Shown: positions 42,126 through 51,345, numbered from the stretch's first letter. The stretch is 64,000 nucleotides of DNA from Agromyces sp. Root81 (GCF_001429165.1 NZ_LMIR01000002.1:980662-1044661), one strand, 5' to 3'. The notes: generated from the sequence alone by a model not told the origin. Translations and numbers: made by a program.

Positions 42126-42766
42126 CACTGAACGAGCAGCGCCTCCATGCGTTCGATCTCGGCCGTCTGGGTCGCGATGATCGCCTCGGCCATCTCGATC
42201 GCGCCCTCGTGCGACCCGCTCGCGAGCTGCTCCTCCGCCATGTCGACGGCGCCCTCGTGGTGCTCGATCATCTGCTCGAGGAAGAGCTGCGAAGCGGATG
42301 CCGCGTCGGCAGCCTCGAGCGCGGCGAGTTCGTCGTCGCTCAGCATTCCGCTCATCCCGTGGCCGCCACCGGGCATCTCGCGCGGGGCGTCCCACTCCTC
42401 GAGCCAAGCCTCGAGCTGGGCGATCTCGGGCCCCTGGGCTGCTTGGATCTCCCCGGCGAGGGCGGCGACCTCGGGGTCGAGTCCGTCTTTCGCGAGCACG
42501 ATGCCGCTCATCTCGAGCGCCTGCTCGTGGTGCGGGATCATCATCTGCGCGAACATCACGTCGGCCGCCGTGCCCGCGCTGGCCGGTGCCGCGGTCTCGG
42601 TCATGGCGTGCCCGTCGTGGCCGCTGCCTGAGGCGCCGTCGGCCCCGGCGGCGCAGCCCGCGAGCGCGAACACCCCGGCGACGCCGAGGGCGACAGCGGG
42701 CAGGGTGCGGTCGATGCCGCGGCGCCGCCGGGTCGCGCGGGCACCGGCACGTGCCGCGGCGCTCAT
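42125..42766 (-). CDS. DUF305 lipoprotein (copper-associated)
   Basis: The 213-residue protein has a signal peptide and lipobox (VFALAGCAAG) and a DUF305 ferritin-like four-helix domain with paired HH motifs: FAQMMIPHHEQALEMS and FLEQMIEHHEGAVDMAEEQL. The Met/His residues can bind Cu. DUF305 proteins accompany copper-response genes. Its ATG overlaps the stop of the CopZ-like gene (ATGA), and the pair lies behind a CsoR-like dyad. Confidence 0.9.
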   Translation of the reverse strand: MSAAARAGARATRRRRGIDRTLPAVALGVAGVFALAGCAAGADGASGSGHDGHAMTETAAPASAGTAADVMFAQMMIPHHEQALEMSGIVLAKDGLDPEVAALAGEIQAAQGPEIAQLEAWLEEWDAPREMPGGGHGMSGMLSDDELAALEAADAASASQLFLEQMIEHHEGAVDMAEEQLASGSHEGAIEMAEAIIATQTAEIERMEALLVQ

Positions 42767-43101
42767 CGCTCAGCCACCCGGTATCCGGCCTCCTCGACGG
42801 CCGCGGCGATCGCGGCGTCGGAGATCGGAGCGCGGCTCCGCACCGTCACACCGGAGACGCCGCCGTTGACGAGGTCGACCTCGACGGCGTCGACGCCGTC
42901 GATCGCGGTGAGCTCCTGGGTCACGTGGGCCACGCAGTTGCCGCAGGTCATGCCGGCGACACCGAAACTCGCCTCGACGAGGGAGGCGTCGGTCGCGGCG
43001 TTCACGGGGGCGGAGGCATCCGTCGTCGTGTCGATCGCGCAGCAGGCGCACCCGCCGCCTGCGACGTCGATCTCGGTCCGGCCTTCTGGTGCGAGCGTCA
43101 T
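42763..43101 (-). CDS. copZ: HMA-domain copper chaperone (CopZ-like) with Cys-rich N-tail
   Basis: The protein has 112 residues. The C-terminal 70 residues are a ferredoxin-like HMA domain with the Cu(I) site GMTCGNC. An N-terminal extension holds a second cluster, GGGCACC, that could also bind metal. The ATG at 43099-43101 (AAAGGAC upstream) is preferred over the in-frame ATG 30 bases earlier, which would sit close to the operator. It delivers cytosolic copper to ATPases such as the one at 30174. The CsoR-like dyad at 43133 lies upstream. Confidence 0.88.
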   Translation of the reverse strand: MTLAPEGRTEIDVAGGGCACCAIDTTTDASAPVNAATDASLVEASFGVAGMTCGNCVAHVTQELTAIDGVDAVEVDLVNGGVSGVTVRSRAPISDAAIAAAVEEAGYRVAER

Positions 43102-43132
43102 GGGAAATGTCCTTTCGTGGGTCGCCACCACT

Positions 43133-43149
43133 ATACCCCCCTAGGGTAT
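43133..43149. promoter_or_regulatory. CsoR-like copper operator 2
   Basis: ATACCCC-CCT-AGGGTAT has the same layout as the box before the copper ATPase with one mismatched position. It lies 31 bases upstream of the CopZ-like start on the minus strand. Confidence 0.72.
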
Positions 43150-43281
43150 CGATTCCGCAAGCCCCGACCGCGTGACAGCATGAAGGAGAAATTTCCCGGC
43201 GCGATGTCGATCCGGCCGTCGCCCGTTCGACGCCAGAGTGAGGCGGGCACTTCGGCCCCTTCCCGAACAAGGAGAATCACC

Positions 43282-43722
43282 GTGAAGTACATGCTGATCA
43301 TGCGCTCGACCGACGCAGCCGTCGAGGACTACGAGAACCTCGACTTCACCGAGGTCATCGCGGCCATGGGCGCCTACAACGAATCCCTCATCAAGGCGGG
43401 CGTGCTGCTCGGCGGCGAGGGCCTGACCGACGCGAAGGAGGGCTTCGTGGTCGACTTCGACTCCACTCCCCCGGTCGTCACCGATGGCCCCTACGGCGAG
43501 ACGAAGGAGCTCTTCAACGGCTTCTGGATCATCCAGGCGTCGAGCCCGGAAGAGGCCGCGGAGTGGGCCAAGCGCTGCCCGCTCGGCCCCGGCTCGAAGC
43601 TCGAGGTGCGCCGCGTCACCGAGCTCGAGGACTTCCCGCAGGACAACGAGTGGATCCAGAAGGAGGCCGGCTGGCGCGCCGAGGCCGAGGGTCGCCTCGG
43701 CACCGCGAACCCGGTCGACTGA
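43282..43722 (+). CDS. YCII-related (DGPF-type) protein
   Basis: The 146-residue dimeric alpha-beta protein of the YCII family starts at GTG 43282 after CAAGGAGAATC. The segment TDGPYGETKELFNGFWII is the DGPF-like core. Such proteins are encoded next to ECF42-type sigma factors, as here (gap of one base to the sigma gene), and may modulate or sense for them. Enzymatic activity is unproven. Confidence 0.88.
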   Translation: MKYMLIMRSTDAAVEDYENLDFTEVIAAMGAYNESLIKAGVLLGGEGLTDAKEGFVVDFDSTPPVVTDGPYGETKELFNGFWIIQASSPEEAAEWAKRCPLGPGSKLEVRRVTELEDFPQDNEWIQKEAGWRAEAEGRLGTANPVD

Positions 43723-43723
43723 C

Positions 43724-45055
43724 ATGAGCGAGACGGATGCCCCGGACGCGGGCGGAGATGCGGGCGACGCGGTACTCGTCGCCGGCGCCGACCGCGCCCG
43801 GCGCGCCGTGGCCGCCGTCTGGCGCATCGAGTCGGCGCGCATCGTCGCGACGCTCACCCGCTTCGTCGGCGACGTCGGACAGGCCGAGGATCTCGCGCAG
43901 GAGGCGCTCGTCGAGGCGCTCCGGCAGTGGCCGGCCGATGGCGTGCCGAACAATCCCGGCGCTTGGCTCACCGCCGTCGCGAAGCGCCGGGCGATCGACG
44001 GATGGCGCCGCCGCGAGCGGCTCGACGAGCGGTACGCCGCCATGGCCCGCGACCTCGAGCAGCAGGGCGGCGAGGCATCCGGCACCTTCTGGGACCCCGA
44101 CACCATCGACGACGACATGCTGCGGCTCATCTTCGTGTCGTGTCACCCCGTGCTCTCGCGCGAGGCGCAGATCGCGCTGACGCTGCGCATCGTCGGCGGC
44201 CTCGGCTCCGAGGAGATCGCGCGCGCCTTCCTCGTGCCGACGGCGACCGTGCAGCAGCGCATCGTGCGGGCCAAGAAGACGCTCGCGGCTGCGAAGGTGC
44301 CGTTCGAGGTGCCCGAGCCGAACGAGTACGCCGAGCGGCTCGGCTCGGTGCTCTCGGTGCTCTACCTGATCTTCAACGAGGGCTACCTGCCCGCCGCGGG
44401 CGACGAATGGGTGCGACCGGATGTCTCGGCCGAGGCCCTCAGGCTCACCCGCATGGTGGCGGGGCTCATGCCCCGCGAGCCCGAGGCGCAGTCCCTCGTG
44501 GCCCTCATGGAGTTCACCGCCTCGCGCTTCGCGGCGCGCACCGCACGCGACGGCACACCGATCCCGCTCGACGAGCAGGACCGATCCCGCTGGGACCGCG
44601 CGCAGATCGAACGCGGCCGCGCGGCGCTCGCCCGCGCCGACCGCCTCGGACGCGGACGCGGCGCCTACGGACTGCAGGCGGCGATCGCCGAGTGCCATGC
44701 GGTCGCGGCATCCGTCGACGACACCGACTGGGCACGCATCGTGCTGCTCTACGAGGCGCTCGGGCGTCTCGCGCCGTCACCCGTGGTGGAGCTGAACCGC
44801 GCCGTCGCGGTCGCGATGTCGACCGGACCGGCGAGCGCGCTCCGCATCGTCGACGAGCTCGCCGCGGGCGGCAGGCTCGCGGGCTACGCTCCCCTGCCGG
44901 CCGTGCGCGGCGAACTGCTGCGCCGGCTCGGCCGCACCGAGGAGGCCCGCGGCGAGCTCGAGGCCGCTGCTCGACTCACGGGCAACGAGCGGGAGCGCGC
45001 GTCACTGCTCGCGAAGATCGCCGAGCTCGCACCGCCGGCGCCGCCCGCGGGCTAG
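43724..45055 (+). CDS. ECF42-type RNA polymerase sigma factor
   Basis: The protein has 443 residues. An ECF sigma core (region 2: IVATLTRFVGDVGQAEDLAQEALVEALRQWP with NNPGAWLTAVAKRRAIDGWRR; region 4: ALTLRIVGGLGSEEIARAFLVPTATVQQRIVRAKK) is followed by a 200-residue C-terminal extension with the DUF6596 pattern (LYLIFNEGYLPAAGDEWVR) and TPR-like helices (VVELNRAVAVAM). This is the ECF42 architecture, which lacks a classical anti-sigma factor and is controlled by the C-terminal extension. The YCII gene immediately upstream is the standard partner. Confidence 0.93.
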   Translation: MSETDAPDAGGDAGDAVLVAGADRARRAVAAVWRIESARIVATLTRFVGDVGQAEDLAQEALVEALRQWPADGVPNNPGAWLTAVAKRRAIDGWRRRERLDERYAAMARDLEQQGGEASGTFWDPDTIDDDMLRLIFVSCHPVLSREAQIALTLRIVGGLGSEEIARAFLVPTATVQQRIVRAKKTLAAAKVPFEVPEPNEYAERLGSVLSVLYLIFNEGYLPAAGDEWVRPDVSAEALRLTRMVAGLMPREPEAQSLVALMEFTASRFAARTARDGTPIPLDEQDRSRWDRAQIERGRAALARADRLGRGRGAYGLQAAIAECHAVAASVDDTDWARIVLLYEALGRLAPSPVVELNRAVAVAMSTGPASALRIVDELAAGGRLAGYAPLPAVRGELLRRLGRTEEARGELEAAARLTGNERERASLLAKIAELAPPAPPAG

Positions 45056-45076
45056 CCCTCGGGGCCGACCTCGACG

Positions 45077-48000
45077 TCAGATCCCGTCGCCCGGAGAGAC
45101 CTCGCCCTCGGGAGCGTCCGTTGCCGCAGCGGGGACGGGCGCCGCACCAGCCGGGACATCCGCCCCGCCCGCGGCCTTCGCGGCCCGCTTCTCGCGGCGA
45201 CGCTCGCGCCCGCCCTCGACGAGGTTGTAGAGCACGGGCAGCACGACCAGCGTCAGCGCCGTCGACGACACGAGGCCGCCGATCACGACGAGCGCGAGCG
45301 GCTGCGAGATGAAGCCGCCGTGCCCGGTGATGCCGAGCGCCATCGGCAGCAGCGCGAAGATCGTCGCCAGCGCCGTCATGAGGATCGGGCGGAGACGGCG
45401 GGAGGCGCCGTGCACGAGCGCGTCGCGCACGTTCATGCCGCGATCCCGATACTGGTTCACGAGGTCGACGAGCACGATGGCGTTCGTCACGACGATGCCG
45501 ACGAGCATCAGCACGCCGACGAGCGAGGCCACGCCGAGCGGCACGCCGGAGATGACCTGCAGGGCGATCGCACCGGTCGCCGCGAACGGCACCGACACGA
45601 GCAGCAGCAGCGGCTGCAGGAGCGAGCGGAAGGTCGCGACCATCACGATGTAGACGATCAGGATCGCCGCGAGGAGCGCCAGGCCGAGCTGCGAGAACGA
45701 CTCCTGCTGGTCGGCGCTGACGCCGCCGATCGACGCGGTCGTGCCGGCCGGCAGCTCGACCGAGTCGACCGAGGCGGCGACCGCCCCGCTCGCCGTGCCG
45801 AGGTCGTCGCCCGCGGGCGTCGCCGAGACGGTCGCGCTGCGCAGCCCCTGCACGGTGGTGACGGATGCCGGCCCGTCGACGTTCTCGACGGTCGCGAGCG
45901 TGTCGAGCCGCACGAGGCCGGCGGGCGTCGGCACCTCGAGGGCCGACAGCTCCTCGATGGTCGTGGGCGGGGTGTCGGTGGCGAGGTAGATCGTGAGGGT
46001 CTTCTCGTCGATCACGACGGACCCGGCGCCCTGGGGCTGCATCGCGGCGGAGACGTATCCGCCGAGGGCGACCTCCGAGTAGCCGGCTGCAGCGGCATCC
46101 GCTCGGTTCACCACGACGGCGACGTAGGGCTGGGACTCCGACAGGTTCGAGGTGACCTGGGCGAGCGAGTCGATGCCGTCGAGCTCGGTGACGACGGCGT
46201 CGGTGGCGGCCTGCAGGTCTTCGGCGTTCGAGGCGGTGATGTCGACCTCGATGTCGTTCGAGGCGCCGAATCCGCTGGAGGCGGCGAGGGTCACTTCGCC
46301 GACGTCGTCGAGGTCGTCGAGGTCGTCTCGCACGCTCGCCTGGAGGGCGTCCTGGTCGGCGCTCTCATCGGTCGTGACCGAGTAGGTGATCGTGGCACCG
46401 CCGCCGCCGAAGGCCGCGGTGAGTCCGCTCCCCGAGCCGATCGAGGTCTGCACGGTCTCGACGCCCTCGGTGTCGCGGATCGCCTGCTCGACGGGCTGGG
46501 ATGCCGCGTCCATGGCGTCGAGGCTCGTGCCGATCGGCAGCTCCTGCGTCACCCGGAACGTGTTCTGCCCCGATGACCCGATGAAGTTCGTCTTCATGAA
46601 CGGGATAAGCGCGACGGTGCCGCCGAGCACGAGCCCGGCGACGACGAGCGTCACGGCGCCGTGCTTCAGGGTCCATTCGATGATCGGCAGGTAGCCGCGC
46701 TGCAGGCGGGAGGGGTGCTCGAGCTCGTCAGCGGGCGCAGCGGGCTTCGCCGCGACGGTGGCCGCGGTGCGGCCTGCAGCGCCCGCAGCGCCGGCCTTCA
46801 CCGGGAGCCCGGTCGACCCGGTCTCGTCGCGGAGCTCGGGAGCGAGCCAGACGTCGTCGACGAACGCGGCGGCGGCGATCTCGGCTTCGTCCTCGTGCTT
46901 GGCGAGCTTCGCGGGCTTCAGGAACCAGTACGCGAGCACCGGCACGATCGTCAGGGAGACGAGCAGCGAGGCGACGAGGGCGATCGTCACGGTCAGCGCG
47001 AACGGCCGGAACAGCTCGCCCGTCACCCCCTCGACGAGCGCCAGCGGCAGGAACACCGCGACCGTGGTGATGGTCGACGCCGTGATGGCGCCGGCGACCT
47101 CGCGCACGGCGTGCACGATCGTCGCGGCCTTGTCGACGCCCTCGATGAGGTGCCGCTTGATGTTCTCGATGACGACGATGGAGTCGTCGACGACGCGGCC
47201 GATGGCGATCGTGAGCGCGCCGAGCGTCAGGATGTTCAGCGTGTAGTCGGCGGCCTGCAGGCCGATGAAGGTGATGAGCACCGAGGTCGGGATCGAGATC
47301 GCGGTCACGAGCGTCGCGCGCACCGACATCAGGAAGACGAGGATCACGATGACCGCGAACAGGAGTCCGAGCATGCCCTCGGTCGCGAGCGACTCGATCG
47401 ACTGCTCGATGAAGGGCGCCTGGTCGAAGACGACCGTGAAGGTCGCGCCCGGGTTCGTCGTGTCGAGCGAGGACTCGAGGTCGGGCAGCAGCGCCGTCAC
47501 GGCGTTCGACACGTCGACCGTGTTGGCGGCCGGCAGCTTCGTGACCGAGATGGTGAGCGCCGGCTCGCCGTTGACGCGCGAGATGCTCGAGACGGGGTTG
47601 TCGGTGAGTTCGACGGATGCCACGTCGGCGATCGTCGCCGCGACGGGCACGCTCGTCGTGGCGCCGAGACCCTCGGGCAGCGTCGCGCCGTTCGGCAGGG
47701 CCTGGCCGTCGGTCGGCAGCTCCTCCGAGGCATCCGGAATCTGCTGCTGCTCGGTGGCGCCCAGCACGGGCAGCGCGGCGATCTCGTCCACGCTGCCGAT
47801 GCGGGTGCCCGTCTGCACGGCGAACGTCGAGTCGCCCTCCGTGATCGTGCCGGCCGGCACCAGCAGGCCGTTCTGCTGCAGTGCGTCGCGGATCGCCTGC
47901 TGGGTGATGCCATACGCTGCGAGCTTCGCGGGGTCGGGCGTGATGGTGACGCGCTGGCCGATCTCGCCGACGAGGCTCGCCTCGCGCACGCCGTCGACGT

Positions 48001-48496
48001 CGGTGATCTCGGGCAGGGTGGTGCGCTCGATCTCGTCGGAGAGCGCGCTGATGTCGTCGACGCCGGTGACGGCGATCTGCAGCACCGGGAAGTCGTCGAG
48101 GCTGAGCGCGATGACCTGCGGGTCGACGTCGTCGGGCAGCTGGCTCGAGATGCGGTTCACGGCCGAGAGCATCTTCTGCTCGACGAAGGCGAGATCCGTG
48201 CCGTAGGTGAAGCTCGCGGTGACGCGCGACAGCCCCGTCGAACTCGTCGTCGAGGTCGACTCGAGGCCCGTGATGCCCTGGATCGCGGTCTCGATCGGCG
48301 TCGAGACGTCGGTGTTGACGATGTCGGGCGACGCGCCCGGGTAGCTCGTCACGATCGACAGCTGCGGGAACTCGATCGACGGCGCCAGCTCCTGCTTCAG
48401 GCTCGTCAGCGAGATGCCGCCGAAGATCGCGACGACGACGGTGATGAGCGCGATGAGCGCACGATTCTTCATGCTGAGCGCGGCGAGCAGATGCAT
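45077..48496 (-). CDS. RND-superfamily efflux permease (HAE1/AcrB type)
   Basis: The 1139-residue protein has the RND layout: TM1 (ALIALITVVVAIFGGI), a large porter domain, a central TM cluster with AIGRVVDDSIVVIENIKRH (the conserved D-D pair for proton relay), a second porter domain, and C-terminal TMs with VLMLVGIVVTNAIVLVDLVNQYRDRG. Internal twofold homology is visible. An insert of about 55 residues rich in Ala/Glu lies between the halves. The C-terminus is a long Ala/Pro/Glu tail. No membrane-fusion or outer-membrane partner lies next to it, as for SwrC-like pumps of Gram-positives. Substrate unknown. Confidence 0.92.
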   Translation of the reverse strand: MHLLAALSMKNRALIALITVVVAIFGGISLTSLKQELAPSIEFPQLSIVTSYPGASPDIVNTDVSTPIETAIQGITGLESTSTTSSTGLSRVTASFTYGTDLAFVEQKMLSAVNRISSQLPDDVDPQVIALSLDDFPVLQIAVTGVDDISALSDEIERTTLPEITDVDGVREASLVGEIGQRVTITPDPAKLAAYGITQQAIRDALQQNGLLVPAGTITEGDSTFAVQTGTRIGSVDEIAALPVLGATEQQQIPDASEELPTDGQALPNGATLPEGLGATTSVPVAATIADVASVELTDNPVSSISRVNGEPALTISVTKLPAANTVDVSNAVTALLPDLESSLDTTNPGATFTVVFDQAPFIEQSIESLATEGMLGLLFAVIVILVFLMSVRATLVTAISIPTSVLITFIGLQAADYTLNILTLGALTIAIGRVVDDSIVVIENIKRHLIEGVDKAATIVHAVREVAGAITASTITTVAVFLPLALVEGVTGELFRPFALTVTIALVASLLVSLTIVPVLAYWFLKPAKLAKHEDEAEIAAAAFVDDVWLAPELRDETGSTGLPVKAGAAGAAGRTAATVAAKPAAPADELEHPSRLQRGYLPIIEWTLKHGAVTLVVAGLVLGGTVALIPFMKTNFIGSSGQNTFRVTQELPIGTSLDAMDAASQPVEQAIRDTEGVETVQTSIGSGSGLTAAFGGGGATITYSVTTDESADQDALQASVRDDLDDLDDVGEVTLAASSGFGASNDIEVDITASNAEDLQAATDAVVTELDGIDSLAQVTSNLSESQPYVAVVVNRADAAAAGYSEVALGGYVSAAMQPQGAGSVVIDEKTLTIYLATDTPPTTIEELSALEVPTPAGLVRLDTLATVENVDGPASVTTVQGLRSATVSATPAGDDLGTASGAVAASVDSVELPAGTTASIGGVSADQQESFSQLGLALLAAILIVYIVMVATFRSLLQPLLLLVSVPFAATGAIALQVISGVPLGVASLVGVLMLVGIVVTNAIVLVDLVNQYRDRGMNVRDALVHGASRRLRPILMTALATIFALLPMALGITGHGGFISQPLALVVIGGLVSSTALTLVVLPVLYNLVEGGRERRREKRAAKAAGGADVPAGAAPVPAAATDAPEGEVSPGDGI

Positions 48497-48693
48497 TGTC
48501 CGATTCTCGCAGGCGCTGTCGCCCCGAATATCACATCGCGATGAAATTCACGCGACATCCAGGTTCGGCATGTCGGCGACCGGCCGGCGGGTCGTGACGG
48601 CGTGTCGACGGGTCGCCGACCGGATGTCCCCCGTCCGGGGGGTAGCCTCGCAAGAACCACCCCCCATAGGGTGGCCAGCAGGGGGACGAAGGG

Positions 48694-49767
48694 GTGGCGA
48701 TGGGCTCCGCGGATGCTGCACGGCAGGTGCCGTGGCTCCGGTATGCCCTCCTCGGCACCGCCCTCACCGCTGCGTGGCTCGTCGTCTCGCTCTTCTCGAG
48801 CGCCCCGACCGCCTCGGCCGATGAGCGAGACCCCGGCAGCGGGCTGCTCGGCACGGTCGGCTCGCTGCTCGGCGGCGTGACGAACGTGACCGGCGCCGTC
48901 GGCGGCCTGGTGGGCGGCGTCGTCGAGACGGTCGTCTCCCCCGTGAACCAGGTCGTCGAACCCGTCGTCGAGGTGCTGCCCGAGCCGGTGTCCGAGCCCG
49001 TCTCCGTCGTCGTGCCCGACGCGGTCGACACCGTCACCGACACCGCGAACACCGTCATCGGCGGCGGCAACACGGCCGTCGGAACCATCGTCAACGGCGC
49101 CACGGGCACCGTCTCCGACATCGCCGGCGGCGACACGGTCAGCGGCATCACGACCCCGGTCGCCGGCCTCGTCGACGGCATCGTCGACGAGCTGCCGATC
49201 GTCGGGTCGCTGCTGCCGAACGGCACCGTCGGCGGGGTCATCGGCCCGGTCGTCGGACTCGTCGACGACACCCTCTGCGCCGTCGTCGGCACGTTGCCCG
49301 CGCTGCCCACCGACGGCAGCGGCGTGCTCCCCCAGCTTCCGTCGATCCCGCTGCTTCCGGGCGGATCGGGCGGCACCGACCCAGGCGGTCCGGGAGGTCC
49401 GGGCGGCCAGATTCCGGGCGAACCGCCGCCCACGGGGTCGTCGGGCGAGCCGCCGGGCGCTGCCGCGACCTCCGACCGCGAGCATTCCACGGCTCCCCAG
49501 CAGACCGCAGCCTCCGCCGACGGCTCGATCGCGCCCGCCGACGGAGGCGCACCCGGCGGCGACGGCTCACCTGCTCTCGGGGCGCCCGCACTCGGCGCCA
49601 CGGGTTCCGGCACCGGCGCTGCGGGCGGCGGCGGCGCGGCATCCGGTACCTCCGACGCGGCGTACGCCGCCCTCGAACTCGACGCACTCGCGTCGCTCGC
49701 ACTCCACTCGGTCGACGACGAGCTGCCGTCGTCGCCGGTGTACGACACCGACTCCACCCCTGACTGA
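48694..49767 (+). CDS. Secreted Val/Gly/Pro-rich protein
   Basis: The protein has 357 residues from a GTG; an ATG two codons later is possible. A signal peptide (YALLGTALTAAWLVVSLFSSAPTASA) is followed by about 190 residues with repeated short hydrophobic units (VVSPVNQVVEPVVEVLPEPV, VGTIVNGATGT) that look beta-rich. A low-complexity Gly/Pro/Ser tail comes next. No anchor motif is seen, and I do not recognise a family. It lies 90 bases before the chaplin-like repeat protein on the same strand, which suggests a joint surface function. Confidence 0.65.
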   Translation: MAMGSADAARQVPWLRYALLGTALTAAWLVVSLFSSAPTASADERDPGSGLLGTVGSLLGGVTNVTGAVGGLVGGVVETVVSPVNQVVEPVVEVLPEPVSEPVSVVVPDAVDTVTDTANTVIGGGNTAVGTIVNGATGTVSDIAGGDTVSGITTPVAGLVDGIVDELPIVGSLLPNGTVGGVIGPVVGLVDDTLCAVVGTLPALPTDGSGVLPQLPSIPLLPGGSGGTDPGGPGGPGGQIPGEPPPTGSSGEPPGAAATSDREHSTAPQQTAASADGSIAPADGGAPGGDGSPALGAPALGATGSGTGAAGGGGAASGTSDAAYAALELDALASLALHSVDDELPSSPVYDTDSTPD

Positions 49768-49807
49768 CGGGGGCCGTTCCGCCTGCACGTGAGGCGGAAG
49801 ACGGTCA

Positions 49808-49828
49808 TCGCTCCCTGCCCGGGAGCGA
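49808..49828 (+). terminator. Hairpin after the secreted protein gene
   Basis: TCGCTCCC-tgccc-GGGAGCGA is an 8-bp GC-rich stem in the 90-base gap before the next gene. It may attenuate rather than end transcription, since both genes have the same direction. Confidence 0.5.
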
Positions 49829-49857
49829 CAAACCCATCAGTTCAGGAGGACTGGATC

Positions 49858-51171
49858 ATGAAGAAACTGCTCTTGAGGGCGCTGTACGCGACCCTGTTCG
49901 CGGGGGGCCTCACGCTCCTCGGCGCCGGAGTCGCCCATGCGTCGGAGACGACGGGCGAGGACGGCATCCTGTCGGGAACCCAGGCCGGCATCTCGCTCGA
50001 CCTGCCGATCACGCTCGGCGGCAACGCGATCTCCCTCATCGGGGATTCGTCGTCGCAGGGCGCTGGCACCGAGGTCGCGAGCGGCGACGCCCCGGCGCCG
50101 GTCGCCGTCACCTCGGGTGACGACGGCATCGGCTCCGGCAGCCAGGCGCTCATCGACGTGTCGATCCCGGTGACGGTCGGCGGCAACGCCATCTCGCTCA
50201 TCGGCGACTCGTCGACCGACGGCGCGACCACCACGGTCGCTCCTGCGCCCGCTCCTGCGCCCGCTCCGGCACCCGCCGCGGGCGCGGCGCCCGAGACCAG
50301 CGGGACGGACTCGCTGCTCGGAGGCACGCAGGCGCTCATCGGCGTGTCGATCCCGATCACGCTCGGCGGCAACGCGATCTCGATCATCGGCGACAGCAGC
50401 AGCGCCGGTGCGGAGACCGTGGTCGAGCCGGGCAGCGGAGCCGGTTCGGGCACCGGCGCCGCGACCAGCGGCGACGACTCGATCCTCGGCGGCACGCAGG
50501 CGATCGTCGGCGCAGCGGTGCCGGTGACCGTCGGCGGCAACGCCGTCTCGCTCATCGGCGACTCGACGAGCGAGGGCGCGACCACGAACGTCGGTTCGGG
50601 CTCCGGCTCGGCCGGCGGATCGGCGACGACTGGCGGTGAAGGCGGGCTGCTCGGGGGAACACAGCTGCTGCCGAACGCGTCCCTGCCGGTGACGGTCGGA
50701 GGCAATGCGATCTCGGGAGTGGGCGACAGCACGTCGACCGGCGCCGAGACGGTCGTGACGCCAGGAACCGGGGGCGGTTCGGCGACGACGGATGGTGATG
50801 GCGGGCTGCTCGGGGGAACACAGCTGCTGTCTGACCTGTCCCTGCCCGTGACGATCGGCGGCAACGCGATCTCCGTGATCGGCGACAGCAGGACCGACGG
50901 GGCGACGACCATCGTCGACCCGGTCGATCCGGTGGATCCCGTCGATCCGGTGGATCCCGTCGACCCGGTGGATCCGGTCGATCCGACGCATCCGGTGACG
51001 CCCGCCCAGGCGAGCGGGAGCAGCGGATCCGCGCTTGCGTCCGGAAGCGGCGCCGGCTCCTCGAACCTCGCCTCGACGGGGGTCGACACCCCGGGCCTCT
51101 GGCTCGCGGGCCTCGCGTTCATCGCGGGTCTCGTGCTGCTCGGGTTCCGTCGGTTCGCGATGAGCCGGTAG
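49858..51171 (+). CDS. Cell-wall-anchored protein with six chaplin-like repeats
   Basis: The 437-residue protein has a signal peptide (LLLRALYATLFAGGLTLLGAGVAHA) and six repeats of about 38-45 residues with the core GGTQ...(L/I)PVTVGGNAIS-(L/V)-IGDS-S-x-GA-x-T-x-V, separated by Gly/Ser/Thr or Ala-Pro linkers. A Val-Asp-Pro repeat follows (DPVDPVDP, encoded by alternating GTGGATCC/GTCGATCC), and the end is a sortase signal NLASTGVD plus TM and basic tail. The repeat resembles the chaplin domain of Streptomyces surface amyloids (G-N-x-(V/I)-x-(V/L)-(V/I)-G) but lacks its two Cys. LAxTG is the motif used by class E sortases. AGGAGG precedes the ATG. Confidence 0.85.
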   Translation: MKKLLLRALYATLFAGGLTLLGAGVAHASETTGEDGILSGTQAGISLDLPITLGGNAISLIGDSSSQGAGTEVASGDAPAPVAVTSGDDGIGSGSQALIDVSIPVTVGGNAISLIGDSSTDGATTTVAPAPAPAPAPAPAAGAAPETSGTDSLLGGTQALIGVSIPITLGGNAISIIGDSSSAGAETVVEPGSGAGSGTGAATSGDDSILGGTQAIVGAAVPVTVGGNAVSLIGDSTSEGATTNVGSGSGSAGGSATTGGEGGLLGGTQLLPNASLPVTVGGNAISGVGDSTSTGAETVVTPGTGGGSATTDGDGGLLGGTQLLSDLSLPVTIGGNAISVIGDSRTDGATTIVDPVDPVDPVDPVDPVDPVDPVDPTHPVTPAQASGSSGSALASGSGAGSSNLASTGVDTPGLWLAGLAFIAGLVLLGFRRFAMSR

Positions 51172-51182
51172 CACCGGGAGGG

Positions 51183-51210
51183 GCCCGGCGCCGCCCGACC
51201 GGCGCCGGGC
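51183..51210. terminator. 11-bp GC stem after the chaplin-like gene
   Basis: GCCCGGCGCCG and CGGCGCCGGGC flank CCCGAC, eleven bases after the stop codon. It probably ends the surface-protein transcript. Confidence 0.7.
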
Positions 51211-51300
51211 TCGCCCCTCGGCAGATCACTGCCCCGCAGATTCCGTGCCGCTGACCCGTCCGGCACGGCAGGCCACGGCGTGCCCGGCACCGAGGCCGGT

Positions 51301-51338
51301 CGGGGCGGCCGGACGAGCGCAGTCGTCCGGCCGCCCCG
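51301..51338. terminator. Perfect 16-bp stem at the end of the phytase-like gene
   Basis: CGGGGCGGCCGGACGA pairs with TCGTCCGGCCGCCCCG across GCGCAG, seven bases from the stop of the minus-strand gene. With the stem at 51183-51210 it separates two convergent surface-protein genes. Confidence 0.78.
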
Positions 51339-51345
51339 TACTCCG

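Noticed and set aside
50914..50990. Short tandem repeat GTCGATCCGGTGGATCC as a possible binding array
   Set aside because: It encodes the Val-Asp-Pro linker of the wall-anchored protein in frame; coding function explains it.
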